In this document: positions 37,109-48,480 of the stretch, piece after piece
How positions within the stretch are numbered: position 1 is the stretch's first letter
Layout: every line of letters begins with the position of its first letter
DNA from: Bemisia tabaci
Taxonomy: Eukaryota; Arthropoda; Insecta; Hemiptera; Aleyrodidae
NCBI RefSeq assembly: GCF_918797505.1
Contig: NC_092799.1
Coordinates: forward strand, 25,234,382 to 25,298,381
Length of the DNA stretch: 64,000 nucleotides
Reading direction: 5' to 3'
The notes under the pieces: generated by a model
What the model saw: the letters and a program-made list of their open reading frames with translations, nothing else
What the model was told of the DNA's origin: nothing
The model's database searches: none
Position numbers and translations under genes: made by a program

Positions 37109-37624
37109 ATGAGTGAAATTTTCAATGACCGAGGCGGTCGTCCTCCAAAACGTGGTCGCGTTTTCCAGAATTCTTCGCATGTTCGTTTAGTGAAGCAAGA
37201 ACTTAACTCTGTTATTAGTATAGAAAATCAAAGTTTCATTTCTTCATTTCGGAAGTATAAAATTGATGATCAGAACTTTGATGAAAATTTTGTTACCAAA
37301 TTTTCAGTCGGTTCAATGAATATAATTTGTCATCATTGTGATGCTCGCCATTTTCAGGGTGAAATGTCCAATGGTCATTTTAATAACTGCTGCCAAAATG
37401 GCTTAATTTCTTTACCGAGTATTCGGACAAATACCGATTTGAAATCATTATTTTTATATTCTCCAAATTTCATAAAGCATATCAGAAATTATAATAGTGC
37501 TGTTGCTTTTGCCTCTTTCTCTGCAAATCGGATTGATATTCCGGGTGATGGACCTTATTGCTTTAAAGTTCAAGGATCCATAAAAAGCAGGACAAAAATG
37601 GCAAAAGAAGACTCAACATTTTAA
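37109..37624 (+). pseudogene. Helitron protein, N-terminal fragment (171 aa)
   Basis: The motif CHHCDARHFQGE, then CCQNGLISLP and NSAVAFASFSANRID followed by GDGPYCFKVQG, is the region before the Rep domain in animal Helitron helicase proteins. Full-length proteins run well over 1,000 residues. Here the frame ends about 10 codons after the conserved block, so the Rep (HUH) and Pif1-like helicase parts are gone. The remaining frame is intact without internal stops. Confidence 0.88.
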
Positions 37625-37903
37625 TCGAAAAAAAAGCAAAGTATTTAAAAAATAAAAAAAAGATCTTCTTTAAAATTAGTTTGAAAACAAATGTAAAACC
37701 TAAAAAATAATTTTGTATGAAGATTAAAACAAAATTTTAGTTTAAAGTTTACTAAATAAAATTACAATTTTTGAAAACATTTGTTATATTTATTCTCTCA
37801 AAAAAATAATTAGACCCGATTCAAAGACAAAACAGAAAATTAAATGAAAATAAATAAAAAAAAAAAAAAACATGTGAAAGTGAAAAGTGTACAGGAAAAA
37901 TAA

Positions 37904-37934
37904 GGGGCTGCGAAGCAGCCCCATAAGCCCCTAG
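37904..37934 (+). other. Helitron 3' terminal hairpin and CTAG
   Basis: Stem 37904-37911 pairs with 37915-37922; CTAG occupies 37931-37934. In Helitrons this hairpin acts as the termination signal for rolling-circle transposition. Confidence 0.88.
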
Positions 37935-38352
37935 TCCTTAATATAGGGATAAGAATTTTCGCTTTGCTTTAAAATATTTCTTTATTGCCAAATGTTTATA
38001 CGGTGAAGCGGAAGATTTAGCATGAGTCTTGTTTCATTTTTTTTTTTCCTTTTCTTCTTTTCCCTCTACCCCCTTATTAATATTGACATATTTGTTCTAG
38101 CCGTTATATGAATTCACAAATAAAAATATACTATTATTATCCTTCCTTCTTTTAACAGCTCCCATACAAGGTTGCAGTGTCCTGACAGGGCAGGAAACCT
38201 AAAATAAAATAAAATAAAAAAAAAACCAAGCAGGATTGCTCAATTTCCTTATGTCAGCTTAGTCTATCAATTTCAATCAACAGCCCGCTCGGCTCGGAAA
38301 AGAATTCCTCGTAGAGCCACCGTGAATTTCTGGCGCTCCTGCGTCTACTAAA

Positions 38353-38607
38353 TGGACAGAGTTCAATAGAAAGGAACCAAGCCACATCAGCTGTTGCCAA
38401 GTCTAACTGGGCAATTAAATTGTTTACGTAAGAACGTTTGTTCGGATTTCTTTGAAAATTTTAAGGAATTCGCTTCATACCATGGAGAATTTTCACTGAA
38501 ATTTGCACGAAAATCCGCACAACCGTTTTCATGTAAAAAATGAAATTGCCCGATTAAATTTGGCAATAGCTGATGTGGCTTGGTTCCTTTCTGTTTAACG
38601 TGGTCCA
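38353..38607. mobile_element. TGGACTGCGTTAAACAG MITE, copy 4
   Basis: 255 bp, with the same internal subterminal sequence (CAAGCCACATCAGCTGTTGC) and its inverted partner near the other end. Confidence 0.7.
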
Positions 38608-38878
38608 AATATACAATACGGAAGAAAATGTCTGTTTTTTTCCCCCCTCATTTTTCTCTCTGGCTATGGTCCCCTCGTCAAATCCTGGACGGAGGGAGGG
38701 GGTGCGCGGGGGTGGGGGGGGGGCTCATCGTTTGGATTCTGTAAACATAACGCGAGGGTTATTTTAACGAAGGGGACCAGAGCCGGAGACTCCGGGGTCG
38801 ACGCCCGTGCCGCGAGTCTCCTCGTGATTTTGATTAATTTCGCCATTGTGTCTACGAATATCCCCCTCTCAAATCAGC

Positions 38879-39307
38879 GCACTGAAAAACAAATCTCGGT
38901 GCATTTACTAAGAAAAGGGTAAAATTACCGAGAATTCAGGGTTCTATTTGATCCCAGTTTTTTCTTGGTAAAATTACCATTTATGGAATTGGTAATTTTA
39001 CCGAGAAATCTCGGTAAAATTATTGACTTTCTCGGTAATTTTAATGGACCCCGGTAAAAACCCCAATATTTCTTATCGACTATCGAATACCTATTCTATC
39101 GAATTACCGAGATAAAATGGCAAAGTTACCGGGAATTGATTACCAATAAAAGTGGTATTCTTACCTGAAAAAAAACAGTAAAAATACCGGTTTATAGGTA
39201 AGCTTACCAATCTGTCTCGGTAAAATTACCAATAATTGGTAAAAAAAGTGAGATGGTAAAGGTACCAACGGACCTTGGTAAAAACGCCGAGAATTTTTTT
39301 TCAGTGC
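38879..39307. mobile_element. CACTGAAAAA element with GGTAAAATTACC repeats
   Basis: Termini GCACTGAAAAACAAATCTCGG-like at left (first 10 bases GCACTGAAAA) and TTTTCAGTGC at right. The interior repeats CTCGGTAAAATTACC and its inverse many times. No clear duplication. Confidence 0.65.
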
Positions 39308-39346
39308 GAGCCGATTATTGAAATTGATAGACAAAGCTATGGACAA

Positions 39347-39575
39347 CACTGGAAAAAAAACACGTTGGATCTAGAGTCCAGACTCTTAAAAACATCGTCA
39401 AGAAAAAGTACTCTTGATCCAACCAGAATCTATCTTAAATCGAGAACCAAGCCTCTTAATTTAAGCGGATTTCGCTTTGATTCAAGCAAAAATCCGATTG
39501 AATCAAGAGTCATTTTTCTTGTCAATGTTTTCAAGAGTCTGGACTATAGATCCAATTTGTTTTTTTTTTCCAGTG
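39347..39575. mobile_element. CACTGGAAAAAA palindromic element
   Basis: 229 bp. Arms CACTGGAAAAAAAACACGTT and its inverse ending TTTTCCAGTG, followed inward by GAGTCCAGACTCTTAAAAAC and its inverse. Confidence 0.7.
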
Positions 39576-39732
39576 AAAGAAGATATTGGTGGAATGGAGC
39601 GATCTTATTGCTTGAAATGCGTGGTTCCTATAAAATAAGGGATGGACTAACTACAGGATCTCTCGTGGGTTGCCGTGAGTTAGTCTGTTACCGACCTCTT
39701 TTGTCCATTACGACCACTCGCTTCCACCAATA

Positions 39733-39937
39733 CTGCCGTGCTAAGGAAAAACGCCGTATGAGCCTTCAGGCGTTGCCAAATTTTCTTTTGTTCGGATATT
39801 TTGGTGCGCAATTTCACCTAAATTTCCTGAAAATTCCAAGGAAAAACATCCATAACTTTCCTCAAAAATAAACGTTTTAACGAAGGAAATTTGGCAACTC
39901 TCGAATGTTCATACGGCGTTTTTCCTTAGCACGACAG
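39733..39937. mobile_element. CTGCCGTGCTAAGG MITE 3 (TSD AATA)
   Basis: 205 bp, flanked by AATA on both sides (39729-39732 and 39938-39941). Slightly shortened interior. Confidence 0.88.
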
Positions 39938-40170
39938 AATAGGATCTCTCCTTATCCCTCTTGTCTTCTTTGTTTCCAGCTTTTTCTATCAATTTCAATA
40001 ATCGGCCTGCAGGGTGTCTTTCCGGACTTCAGGAGACAAATCCCCGCGCTTTTCCGATTTTCTTCGGCTTTGTCTCCACGGGCCGTTTCACGGATTTTTC
40101 CCGAGGGAAAAATCCCACTTACGAAGTTGGGAAAAATATTGAGTTAATCAATATTTTTCCCAGTACCAAG

Positions 40171-40309
40171 TGGACTGCATTTTGCAATTTGGACCTATAA
40201 ATTCTGGCTCATCTGAAAAAACACTCATGTGCATAGGGAAACTAATGGTTTATACGTTGTTTTTAAACCGGGCCGGAATTTATAGGTCCAAATTGCAAAA
40301 TGCAGTCCA
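40171..40309. mobile_element. TGGACTGCATTTTGC palindromic MITE, copy 1
   Basis: 139 bp with arms TGGACTGCATTTTGCAATTT and its inverse. The copy at 43799-43937 is exactly the same length. Confidence 0.75.
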
Positions 40310-40795
40310 AGTATGGTCCTTGTACCCCTAGGACCCACTGAGAGAGGAAGAAGAAGTGGAAACGATTTGTGCGATATTTTGTTGATTACTCCATTGTTCA
40401 TGTTTGTTCAGTTAAAATAATGTGTCTAATGGTCAGTTGACTGCAATTGTTTTTTTAATCCCTGTTAAATACTTGACTTTATCTAATTTTTCTTCCCGCG
40501 CAAACTAGTCGCAAGACCGTATGAGCCTCGTCCTGTGGAGACGGTTACTGGGAAAAATCCCAAACGCTTCATTCCTGCGATTCGAACTTGGGACAAATCC
40601 CATAAAAACGTCCCGTGGAGACAAGGCCTTCATCCCCTGCGGACCAATTATTGAAATTCATTGAAAAAGCGACAGACAAAGAAGACGGAGAGAAAATGTA
40701 GCGATCCTATTGATGGAGGCGGGTGTTGCAGAGGAAAAAGGTGGCAAGTACACTTAAATAAAAACTCCGGCAGTGGAAGCCATGGATTTATACGT

Positions 40796-40934
40796 ACTAT
40801 ATAAACATACCGTCCGCGTTCCGGGCTCAGAGGCCGAAAATTCCGGGCGTAGCATCCGGATCAATCGAAGCTACGGCTCTAGCACTTGGAACCTACAGCC
40901 TATGAGCCCGGAACGGACGGTATGTTTATATAGT
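40796..40934. repeat. ACTATATAAACATACCGTCCG palindrome
   Basis: About 30-bp arms (ACTATATAAACATACCGTCC and its inverse) around a 75-bp loop. Probably the inner part of a larger decayed element. Confidence 0.6.
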
Positions 40935-41207
40935 CCACAACTTTTTATTTCAGTGTAATGGACTAACGAACGGCAACCCACGAGGGACCCTATATAGAGT
41001 TCAAATTTTCGTGTTTGATGTCAATCTGTGATACTTTGTGTTACTTTGTTTAGTTGTGTCAGGTCAACTTACAAGACTTGGTTGCTCAACGATGGGTATG
41101 AGTTGAATCGATCCAAGAAACAAAAACTGATTTCTTAAAAAAATTTCAGTCTTGAGGTCCAGATGTCACAAACCGTTGAGGATTAAACAGTTTGTGATGT
41201 ATTTCGC

Positions 41208-41339
41208 AAAGGTCCAGTTACACGATCAAATTGAGCCATCAAATTGGGCCTCTCATTGGTCGCATCCTAACCTCAGGTCTTTTTCCACCAATCAGAGCTT
41301 CGGTTTGATGGCTCAATTTGATCGTGTAACTGAACCTTT
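41208..41339. repeat. GGTCCAGTTACACGATC palindrome
   Basis: Arms AAAGGTCCAGTTACACGATC and its inverse, 132 bp. Looks like a small MITE but no duplication is readable. Confidence 0.6.
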
Positions 41340-42159
41340 AACCTTTGATCGACTTATTTCCGAGCTCCATTCCTCATTCCTCTTCTATTCTGTTTGTTCC
41401 TTCCGATCTACTTACAGTAAGTAAGAACTTATCTGTACAGTACTTATCTGTAAGTTCTACTTACAATTAGTTAGTAATCTGTGCAGCCGATGAAAGTGTA
41501 ATTTTGATGACGGTTCATGACACCACGGAGGCCTAAAATACGAGAGCCAATCAGCGATGGATGCCAAAAGTTTTAACTCTTAATGTCAGTCTCTCATTAC
41601 GATACGTAGAGACTACATATATATCTGTCGAGGGCAATTAGTCAGATCTTGCATTTTATCACAGGCCTAGGCCGGTATTCAAATTTTGACAATTTACGGA
41701 ATTCTGTACATTTATGACGAAGAGTTCACGGATTTTCAAAATTTTTGGAAGAATAACTCTTCAAATCCGCAAACTTTCCTTTTCCCTTCCTTTTTATGCC
41801 GTTAATACATTTAAATGTTAAAATTTTACAAATTCTATGTTATACGACGTGCTGAAAATTTCATGATAAATGCGCATTCAGGGTCCTAGAACCGGTTTAT
41901 AATACTATTGTACGCTGCATATTTTTACAGACACTTCTCTCTTACAGGAGCAACGAATTATTTTGTCTAAAATTAGGGTAAAAAATCAAAATTTCAATCT
42001 AAGTAAGAGTATTTGACTATTTGCCTAGGCATTTGACTAAATGCCTGTTTGGACTATTTGCCTTCGACATATCCGAGGCGCGGCACGGTGCTTTGCATCT
42101 CGGGTGTTACATGAGAGCCTATGCATTTCGAGGGAGCAAGGGCAAGGGCATATCGATTT

Positions 42160-42322
42160 CAGTGGCGTGGCGTGATTTGCGATATATCGATTGATCTTCC
42201 ATTTCAACCTGTGGAAAAGGATCGATAGACAGGGTGTTCGCGGCGAACACCTTAAAATCGATTCTTTACCATTTCTTCAAATGGGAAAAACTCGATAATC
42301 GATCATTCACGCCTCGCCACAG
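42160..42322. mobile_element. CAGTGGCGTGGCG hAT-like MITE, copy 1
   Basis: 163 bp. Termini CAGTGGCGTGGCGTGATTTG and a decayed right end (GCCTCGCCACAG). The centre has AATCGATTC-type inverted repeats. Flanks do not match here. Confidence 0.7.
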
Positions 42323-42394
42323 ATCTGTTTCATTTTCGGGGGCGGACGATGGCGGGGCGTTCACACGGGTTTAGCGAGCCGCGGCGCGGCTGGC

Positions 42395-42951
42395 GCACAG
42401 TGGATCGAGTCAATAGGAGAGGTTAGAGTCCCTTTATACTGAGAGTCAAGACAATGCGAATCCATTTCCGATTGGTAAACCGGATTTTAGGCCTTCACAG
42501 CGTCACAAACGGGAATAAAGATTACATTTTCACCAATTGCAAAGACTATAATCTGGAATGGACCAGGGAATTACGGGTTCGGCAAGGATCAAACGGAATG
42601 AGAGAAGGAACGGAGAAAGGAATTTGAGAATGGGCCGATCAAAGATTACGAAAAACGTTCAATTTCTGTAATCTTTATTCCCGTTTGTGACTCCATGAGG
42701 GGGTGTTGTCTTGACTCTCAGTATAAAGGGGCTCTAGGAGAGGTCGGACAAAATTTGGAAACTTTAAACGCTTATAGCTCCGTTTATACAAAACTTCGAG
42801 GTTCTGAAAGCGGTTCCATTGGTTTCTTCGTGAAATTTTCTTCTGGAAGCACCCTTTAAAGTTTAAAATGTGAGGAAATAAACATCGAAATTTGCAATTT
42901 TAGGAAAAAAATTTCATGTCTGACCTCTCTAATTGACTCGATCCACCGTGC
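42395..42951. mobile_element. GCACAGTGGATCGAGTC MITE, copy 3 (TSD GGC), interrupted
   Basis: 557 bp in total. Removing the hAT-like insertion at 42424-42736 and its 8-bp duplication leaves 236 bp, the family length. Flanks are GGC on both sides. Confidence 0.85.
42424..42736. mobile_element. TAGAGTCCC hAT-like MITE, copy 2 (TSD GGAGAGGT)
   Basis: 313 bp. Termini TAGAGTCCCTTTATACTGAG and the complement (TATAAAGGGGCTCTA), flanked by perfect GGAGAGGT. It is inserted in the GCACAGTGG MITE 42395-42951, whose other copies show the undamaged sequence. Confidence 0.9.
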
Positions 42952-43024
42952 GGCGCGCCGGAATGTGAAGGTGTCGGATGGGTGGATTTCATTGCCAACC
43001 GGAGTCATTAGCCGCGCTGGCATA

Positions 43025-43279
43025 CTACCGTGCTGAGGAAAAACACCGTATGAACATTCGAGAGTTGCCAAATTGCCTTCATTAAAATGTTTATTATTAA
43101 GGAAATTTATGAACGTTTCCCCTGAAATGTTCAAGAGCTTTGGGCGAAATGACGAGCAAAATTATCTGAAAATAGGAAGAAAAATATTCATACCTAAGTT
43201 CACCGGGAAAGTCGTGTTTTATCATAGGAAATTTGGCAACGCCTGAAGGTTCATACGGCGTTTTCCCTTAGCACGGCAG
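43025..43279. mobile_element. CTGCCGTGCTAAGG MITE 4 (TSD CATA)
   Basis: 255 bp, CATA on both sides (43021-43024, 43280-43283). Confidence 0.88.
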
Positions 43280-43297
43280 CATACCTGTCCACCAGAC

Positions 43298-43548
43298 GGC
43301 CGTGCTAAGGATAAACACCGTAAGAGCTTTCAAACGTTGCCAAATTTCAAAATTTCCTGTCGGAAAATATTCATTTATGAAGAAGGTTTTCTTTTTAAAA
43401 TTTCAGACTGTTTACATTAAATTATAGACGAAATCCTATGCGAAATCGGAGGAGAAACACACGCCAATTTTCCTGAAAATTCATTATTTGTCGAAGGAAA
43501 TTTGGCAAAGCCTGATGGCTCACACGGCGTTCTTTGAAGAGCCAGGCA
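43298..43548. mobile_element. CTGCCGTGCTAAGG MITE 5, decayed
   Basis: Left end GGCCGTGCTAAGG, right end strongly changed. It lies only about 18 bp after MITE 4 in the same orientation. Confidence 0.65.
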
Positions 43549-43798
43549 CTCGGATCTCCACGAAACCACGTGCCTCCATTGTTTCAAAATTTGATTAATT
43601 TGTTTTTTCGATGAGAAGCACGCCAAATTTAAAGCTTGTAATTTCTACAGAATTTTATGTTAACAGGGAAGAAAAATCAAAGAAGTTTTCAAGAAATTAC
43701 ATTGACTGGTTTTCCGAATATAAAAATAAAATATGACAGGAAATCCGCAACGTCGCAAACAGAGATACGTGGTTTCGCACTTTGACCCTCGGTAAATT

Positions 43799-43937
43799 TG
43801 GACTGCATTTTGCAATTCGTAGCTATAACTTTTGGCTCATCTGAAAAAACACTTTTGAGCATTGGGAAACCAATGGCACATTCGTTGTTTTTAAACCGGG
43901 CCAGAATTTATAGTTCCTAATTGCAAAATGCAGTCCA
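43799..43937. mobile_element. TGGACTGCATTTTGC palindromic MITE, copy 2
   Basis: 139 bp, same ends and centre as 40171-40309. Confidence 0.75.
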
Positions 43938-44234
43938 TTATCTACTTATGCCTCCCTTGAGATCCCAAATATTAAGAGGTACTGTTCAGTATATAGCTAA
44001 ATAAAATTTGAGGTGTTTTCTATGACAACTAACGTCGAAGGAATAAGAATTATTCATTTTAGATTTTGTATTTTTTACCAATAAAGAGGGAGTTTCTTAA
44101 TGCTGGCAAAGACCTCCCGTTATACGCTGCGTAACCAAGGCTAATGCCCCTGTAGAACGTTACCTATGTAATTCATGAAGACTCCCTTTCGGAAGTTAAC
44201 GCTCAGATTCGCCTTATGATCACACGTGCCCTGC

Positions 44235-44787
44235 AATGGACCACTAGACAAGGTACGAATTTAAGCGATCTGATACATGTTTCTTAACCAGAATTTCACG
44301 TAGAAAACGATTCACACAACGAAAATTACGGAAACCAACTCCTAACGAAGATATCAACGTTTTTATTTCACATTGGTTACGAGGAATTTGAACTGCCCGC
44401 TCACAAGAAACTCAAAACTCTACGTGAGTCAAATCGCCCACTACAACGGTTTCAGCAAGCTTCTCAATCGAGCAATGTTCATTTCCCATATATGTTGTTC
44501 AAACTATTAGCAATTTGCTTTAACTGAGCCAAAGCGTCAAGATTGAGGTTGCCAGATTTTTATATCGCAGAGACTGTCATGATAACGTTTAGCGCGCGAT
44601 GTGAATCACGTAGAGCATTGAGTTTTCATGAGCGGGTGGTTTGAATTCACGCATTAAGAATCATTAAATATCTTCGTAAGGAGTTAATTTCGGTAATTTT
44701 CGTTGTGTGCATCGTGTTTTACGTAAAATTTTGGTTAAGAGACATGTATCAGAATGCTGAAATTCGTACCTTATCTAGTGGTCTATT
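44235..44787. mobile_element. AATGGACCACTAGACA element, copy 2
   Basis: 553 bp, same family as 16761-17316. Its right end abuts another palindromic element starting at 44789. Confidence 0.75.
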
Positions 44788-44788
44788 G

Positions 44789-45149
44789 GACATACTTATG
44801 CGAAAAGGAACAATGTGCAAGTGAAAAGATGGGGTGCGCCCGTGGTGAGCTGGATAAGAAACGATGTTACAGTAGATATAGTTCCTTTTGAGAAAATGGG
44901 AAAGGGGGATTTTACATCAAATCAAAAAGAACTGAGCGCTAACTCGTGAGCCGTGGACATGTGACAAGAGCGTTGAGAACAAGGCTCATGAGTTAAAGCC
45001 GAGCGAGAACGACAATGAAGATGGCTTCGTTGCCGCTGACGTCACTGGCGCATTCAAATCCCCATTCATTCTTACGGTCCTCCCTCAACTAACGAGTACA
45101 CCCCATCTTTCGACTTGCACATCATAGTTCCATTTAGCATAAATACGTC
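44789..45149. mobile_element. GACG-family palindromic element
   Basis: Termini GACATACTTATGCGAAAAGG and the inverse ending AAATACGTC, with a second matching pair (AAGTGAAAAGATGGGGTG). Flanks CTATTG / CAATTA agree at four of six bases. Confidence 0.6.
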
Positions 45150-45546
45150 CAATTAATCCTGATGTAATTCGAGAAAACTCTCCTAGCAAGTAAAGTACAC
45201 TTCCCGACATTCATCAGTCATCATGAGGCGATTTTTTTTTTATTTACTCCTCAAGAGGGTGGTCATCAATCATCATTAGGCGAAAAGTATCATTGACCTC
45301 CGTATTTGACGATTGCCTCACCCAATTAGATTTCATCGCTTAGATTGTAAGTGCGGGCCTCAAATAAAGTATATTTCCTCTAGAAGTCAAATCAGCCCTC
45401 GAAAAAAAACTTATTAAGTAACAAAATAAAGGTAGCTTTTAATAATGGTTAATAGGATTCTACAAAATTTTCGTTCTACTCCGATGCGCGGAGCTGTAAA
45501 CATGTTTAGAAATATTCAGGACTCGGAAAGAGTATTCCATCGTGAA

Positions 45547-45896
45547 CAGTGTCCGAAACACACAGGCGCCAACGCGCCAAATGCGCCTAAAAAATCGGCC
45601 ATGGCGCCTAGAAAATGAAGGCTCTGCGCCAAAGTGGCCCCTAAAAATTGCCCCTTAAAAATCTGGATTTTCATAGGAAATCACATAAAGAAAGAAAAAC
45701 AAATCTATTTGAATTGAAAAATTCAGAATTGTTTAGTTATGTTGCGAAAACATCTAGCGTCTAACTTTTCACTAAATGCGCCTTAATGTATAAGCAAAAA
45801 GTCAATTTGGCCCCTAAAAAATCTTCAATGGCGCCTAACAATCGGGCTTGATGCGCCACATGGCTCCTAAAACTCGAAGGTGAGTTTCGAACACTG
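45547..45896. mobile_element. CAGTGTCCGAAAC hAT-like element with GCGCCTA motifs
   Basis: 350 bp. Termini CAGTGTCCGAAAC / GTTTCGAACACTG. Flanks ATCGTGAA (45539-45546) and ATCGTGGA agree at seven of eight bases. Many GCGCCTAAAAA and GGCCCCTAAAA motifs fill both halves. Confidence 0.78.
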
Positions 45897-46260
45897 ATCG
45901 TGGAGGACCCTGAACTCACGTCTATTCGATGCGAGTAGATTTTGCTTTCAAAAGAAATAGAAAGTGGAAATAGGAACACCGGTTTCTTATTTATGAACAT
46001 TTGAAAACATTTTAATGTTTCCATTATGTTGCGTTCCACTTAAAATATCGAAGGAACAATAGTTATGGTGCTTTACTGTTTACTCCATTTTGGTCCACCG
46101 CCACTGGACAGTGTCCAGGCTGTGCTTTGGCTGGGTTTATTGAAGTAAGATTCCTCGTATGAAAACGTCAGCACGCTTTTCCGTTCAGCTTACGAGGCAT
46201 CTAGGTTGTCCCGTGGGCCGAATGGGTTGGCCGCGCGTTGGTCATTCCGAGGACTGCTAG

Positions 46261-46426
46261 CGGTGGCGAGACGTGAATGATCGATTATCGATACTTTCTC
46301 ATTTGAATCTACGGTAAAGAATCGATTATTCGGGTGTTTGTTGCGAACACGCTGTATATCGATCCATTTCCATAGGTTTAAACGGCAGAACAATCGATAC
46401 ATCGCAAAACACGCCACGCCGCACTG
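46261..46426. mobile_element. CAGTGGCGTGGCG hAT-like MITE, copy 2 (TSD ACTGCTAG)
   Basis: 166 bp flanked by perfect ACTGCTAG (46253-46260, 46427-46434). Left end mutated to CGGTGGCG. Confidence 0.85.
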
Positions 46427-46509
46427 ACTGCTAGACACTCACAGTCCGCCACTTCCGTTTTCAAAAAAATGAGTCCGCAAGCGTTTTCGCACGAATTCGC
46501 CGAGCCGCA

Positions 46510-46762
46510 CTGCCATGCTAAGTAAAACCGCCTTGAGAGCCTTCGGGAGTCGTCGAATTTCTTTTGATAGAGATCAAATTTTCTGGGAAACTTCGTGGAT
46601 AATTGCCTTCCGAATTTTTAACGGAATTTTATTCGTAATTTAGTCTGACGTTTCTGACAATTCCGACGAAATATTTGGCATGACGTTCTTCAAAAATAAA
46701 TACTTCATCAGAGTGAATTTGGCAACAACTGGATGTTCATAGCACGTTTTTCCGCAGCACAC
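46510..46762. mobile_element. CTGCCGTGCTAAGG MITE 6
   Basis: Left end CTGCCATGCTAAGTAAAACC, right end decayed. Length matches the family. Confidence 0.65.
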
Positions 46763-46918
46763 AAGCGCATGGAGCAGACAGCTAATAATGCAGCGCAGAT
46801 ATCAGCTTCCCACCGCACTAGAAAACGCGAGTGCAACACTGAAAATGACGTATCCTAACTTTCCCCTCCATCCACGTGTTTTATTTTTTTAAGTAATGAG
46901 TGATGACTAGTGAATAAA

Positions 46919-47171
46919 CTGCCATGCTAAGGAAAAACACCATTTAAATATTCGGGAGTTGCCAAATTTCCTTCACTAAAATGTTTATTTTTAAGGAAAT
47001 TTGTGAGCATTTTCCCCTGAAATTTTCAGGAACTTTCGGTGAAATTCAGAACATAATTATCTGAAAAATTGGATGTAAAATATTCATAAGTTTACCGGGA
47101 AATTCGTGTTTTATCCAAGGAAATTTGGCAACGCCTGAAGGTTCATACATAGCGTTTTTCCTTAGCACGGC
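46919..47171. mobile_element. CTGCCGTGCTAAGG MITE 7
   Basis: Left end CTGCCATGCTAAGGAAAAAC, right end CCTTAGCACGGCA. No clean duplication. Confidence 0.75.
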
Positions 47172-48270
47172 AATAGTACAGGTCATCCATCATCAGGCCA
47201 CGTTATTTCTTTTCGTGTTAGGAAGGGAACCCTGATCAGAGTGACAAGTTTTCTTGGATTTCAATATTCCCTGGCTTTTCAAGCGTTTCGAATAAAAGAT
47301 TCCTAGAATTTTCAATTTTTTGCCTCCTTTTTTAATGGATGGTAAGCATGACTTCTTATTGAAATGCTTTTCAAGAGTTTTAAGCTTGAAATATGTTGGA
47401 ATTGAAAAAATTAAATATTTTGGCTGGAGGGAAAAAATTCAAGATTCTGCAGAAAAAACCCTTCACTTTTTAGGGAGGGGCAAAATTCGTTGGCTTTTCA
47501 AGAATTTATCACTCTGCCAGAGCTAGGTAAAGTACCTACAGAATTGGACAAAAATAAAATCAAGAGGCCCTTCTTCTGCAGGATAATTTTGTTTCATTAA
47601 TATTACGGTTCAGCATAATAGAACGACACTTTAATGATAAAAACATACGCTCCGGTGGTGACCTTAGGGAAACTCGCCCATAAGAAAACAAGGAAAAGCC
47701 CAATAATACCCATCAAATAAAACCATTGACCTTGCGAGTAATTTAAAATTGAACGATCAAAAGTAGATTATTATAATTCTTGGCCATTATGAAACCATTC
47801 CTATGGACTTATTCAATTCATAAAATTTAAAACCCGTCATAAAGAAAAATCCTGCGATGTTTAATCTATTGAAAAATAATAATAATACAAAGTTGAAAAA
47901 ATTGAATGAAATTAAATTCAATTAATCACTATAAAAAAACATGGAAGTTCTTAAATATATTATTACACAAAGCAACCTAGTACATCAACATAAGTACCTG
48001 AGTAAAGAGAATAGGGTTAAACTAACAATTAAATCATAAAAAAACAGCTGATACTAATTATGGATAAATAAACTAATATTTTTTGTATACGATTGAAACG
48101 CGAGACACTGTTGGTTAATACTCATTACAATGAGAAAAAACACAGGAATGAATGAATGGAAAAGGAGATAAAAAATAGATTAATATATGCTTAATAACAC
48201 GACATTTCAGCGATGTTGTTCAACAGGCATAAACAAGCCATATTGTACACCGAGTAATGACTATCAAATG
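47172..48270. other. AT-rich stretch without genes
   Basis: A poorly conserved AT-rich tract, with only short frames such as 47320-47526 that show no family resemblance. Nothing else supported. Confidence 0.4.
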
Positions 48271-48339
48271 GACGTATTTATGCTAAAAGGAAGTATGTTA
48301 CACGAAAACCCACATAGTTCCTTTTAGCATGAATACGTC
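48271..48339. mobile_element. GACG-family short palindrome
   Basis: 69 bp. GACGTATTTATGCTAAAAGG and its inverse; flanks CAAATG / CAAATT agree at five of six bases. Confidence 0.6.
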
Positions 48340-48354
48340 CAAATTGTCGGACAA

Positions 48355-48480
48355 GTCGTCGCTCCTCTGACGTAAGGGCGTATCTCTATTTCGAGATGAG
48401 CCCCAGAAAGCATGGTTTTATACGTGGAACAGGGCTCACGTCGGAAATGATATACGCCCTTACGTCAGGTGAGTGACGAC
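48355..48480. repeat. GTCGTCGC palindrome, second copy of family
   Basis: Arms GTCGTCGCTCCTCTGACGTA and its inverse ending GAGTGACGAC. Same family as 22513-22642. It follows a separate 69-bp palindrome at 48271-48339. Confidence 0.65.

Larger units (their letters stand above)
36475..37934 (+). mobile_element. Non-autonomous Helitron
   Basis: The 3' end is diagnostic: an 8-bp GC stem (GGGGCTGC, loop GAA, GCAGCCCC) followed nine bases later by CTAG and then T. The proposed 5' end is TCAGTACTATATATAG, directly after an A, which gives the A|T insertion site expected of Helitrons. The 5' end is inferred; the 3' end is strong. Inside is a truncated protein (37109-37624). At 1,460 bp it lacks the HUH nuclease and helicase regions, so it cannot move by itself. 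Confidence 0.8.

Noticed and set aside
38150..38225. AAAATAAAATAAAAA tail after CAGGAAACCT, possible non-LTR retrotransposon 3' end
   Set aside because: Only about 20 bases of A-rich repeat and no reverse-transcriptase sequence or duplication to support it.
39275..39871. 198-codon plus-strand frame
   Set aside because: Crosses the ends of three different transposons, so it cannot be one gene.
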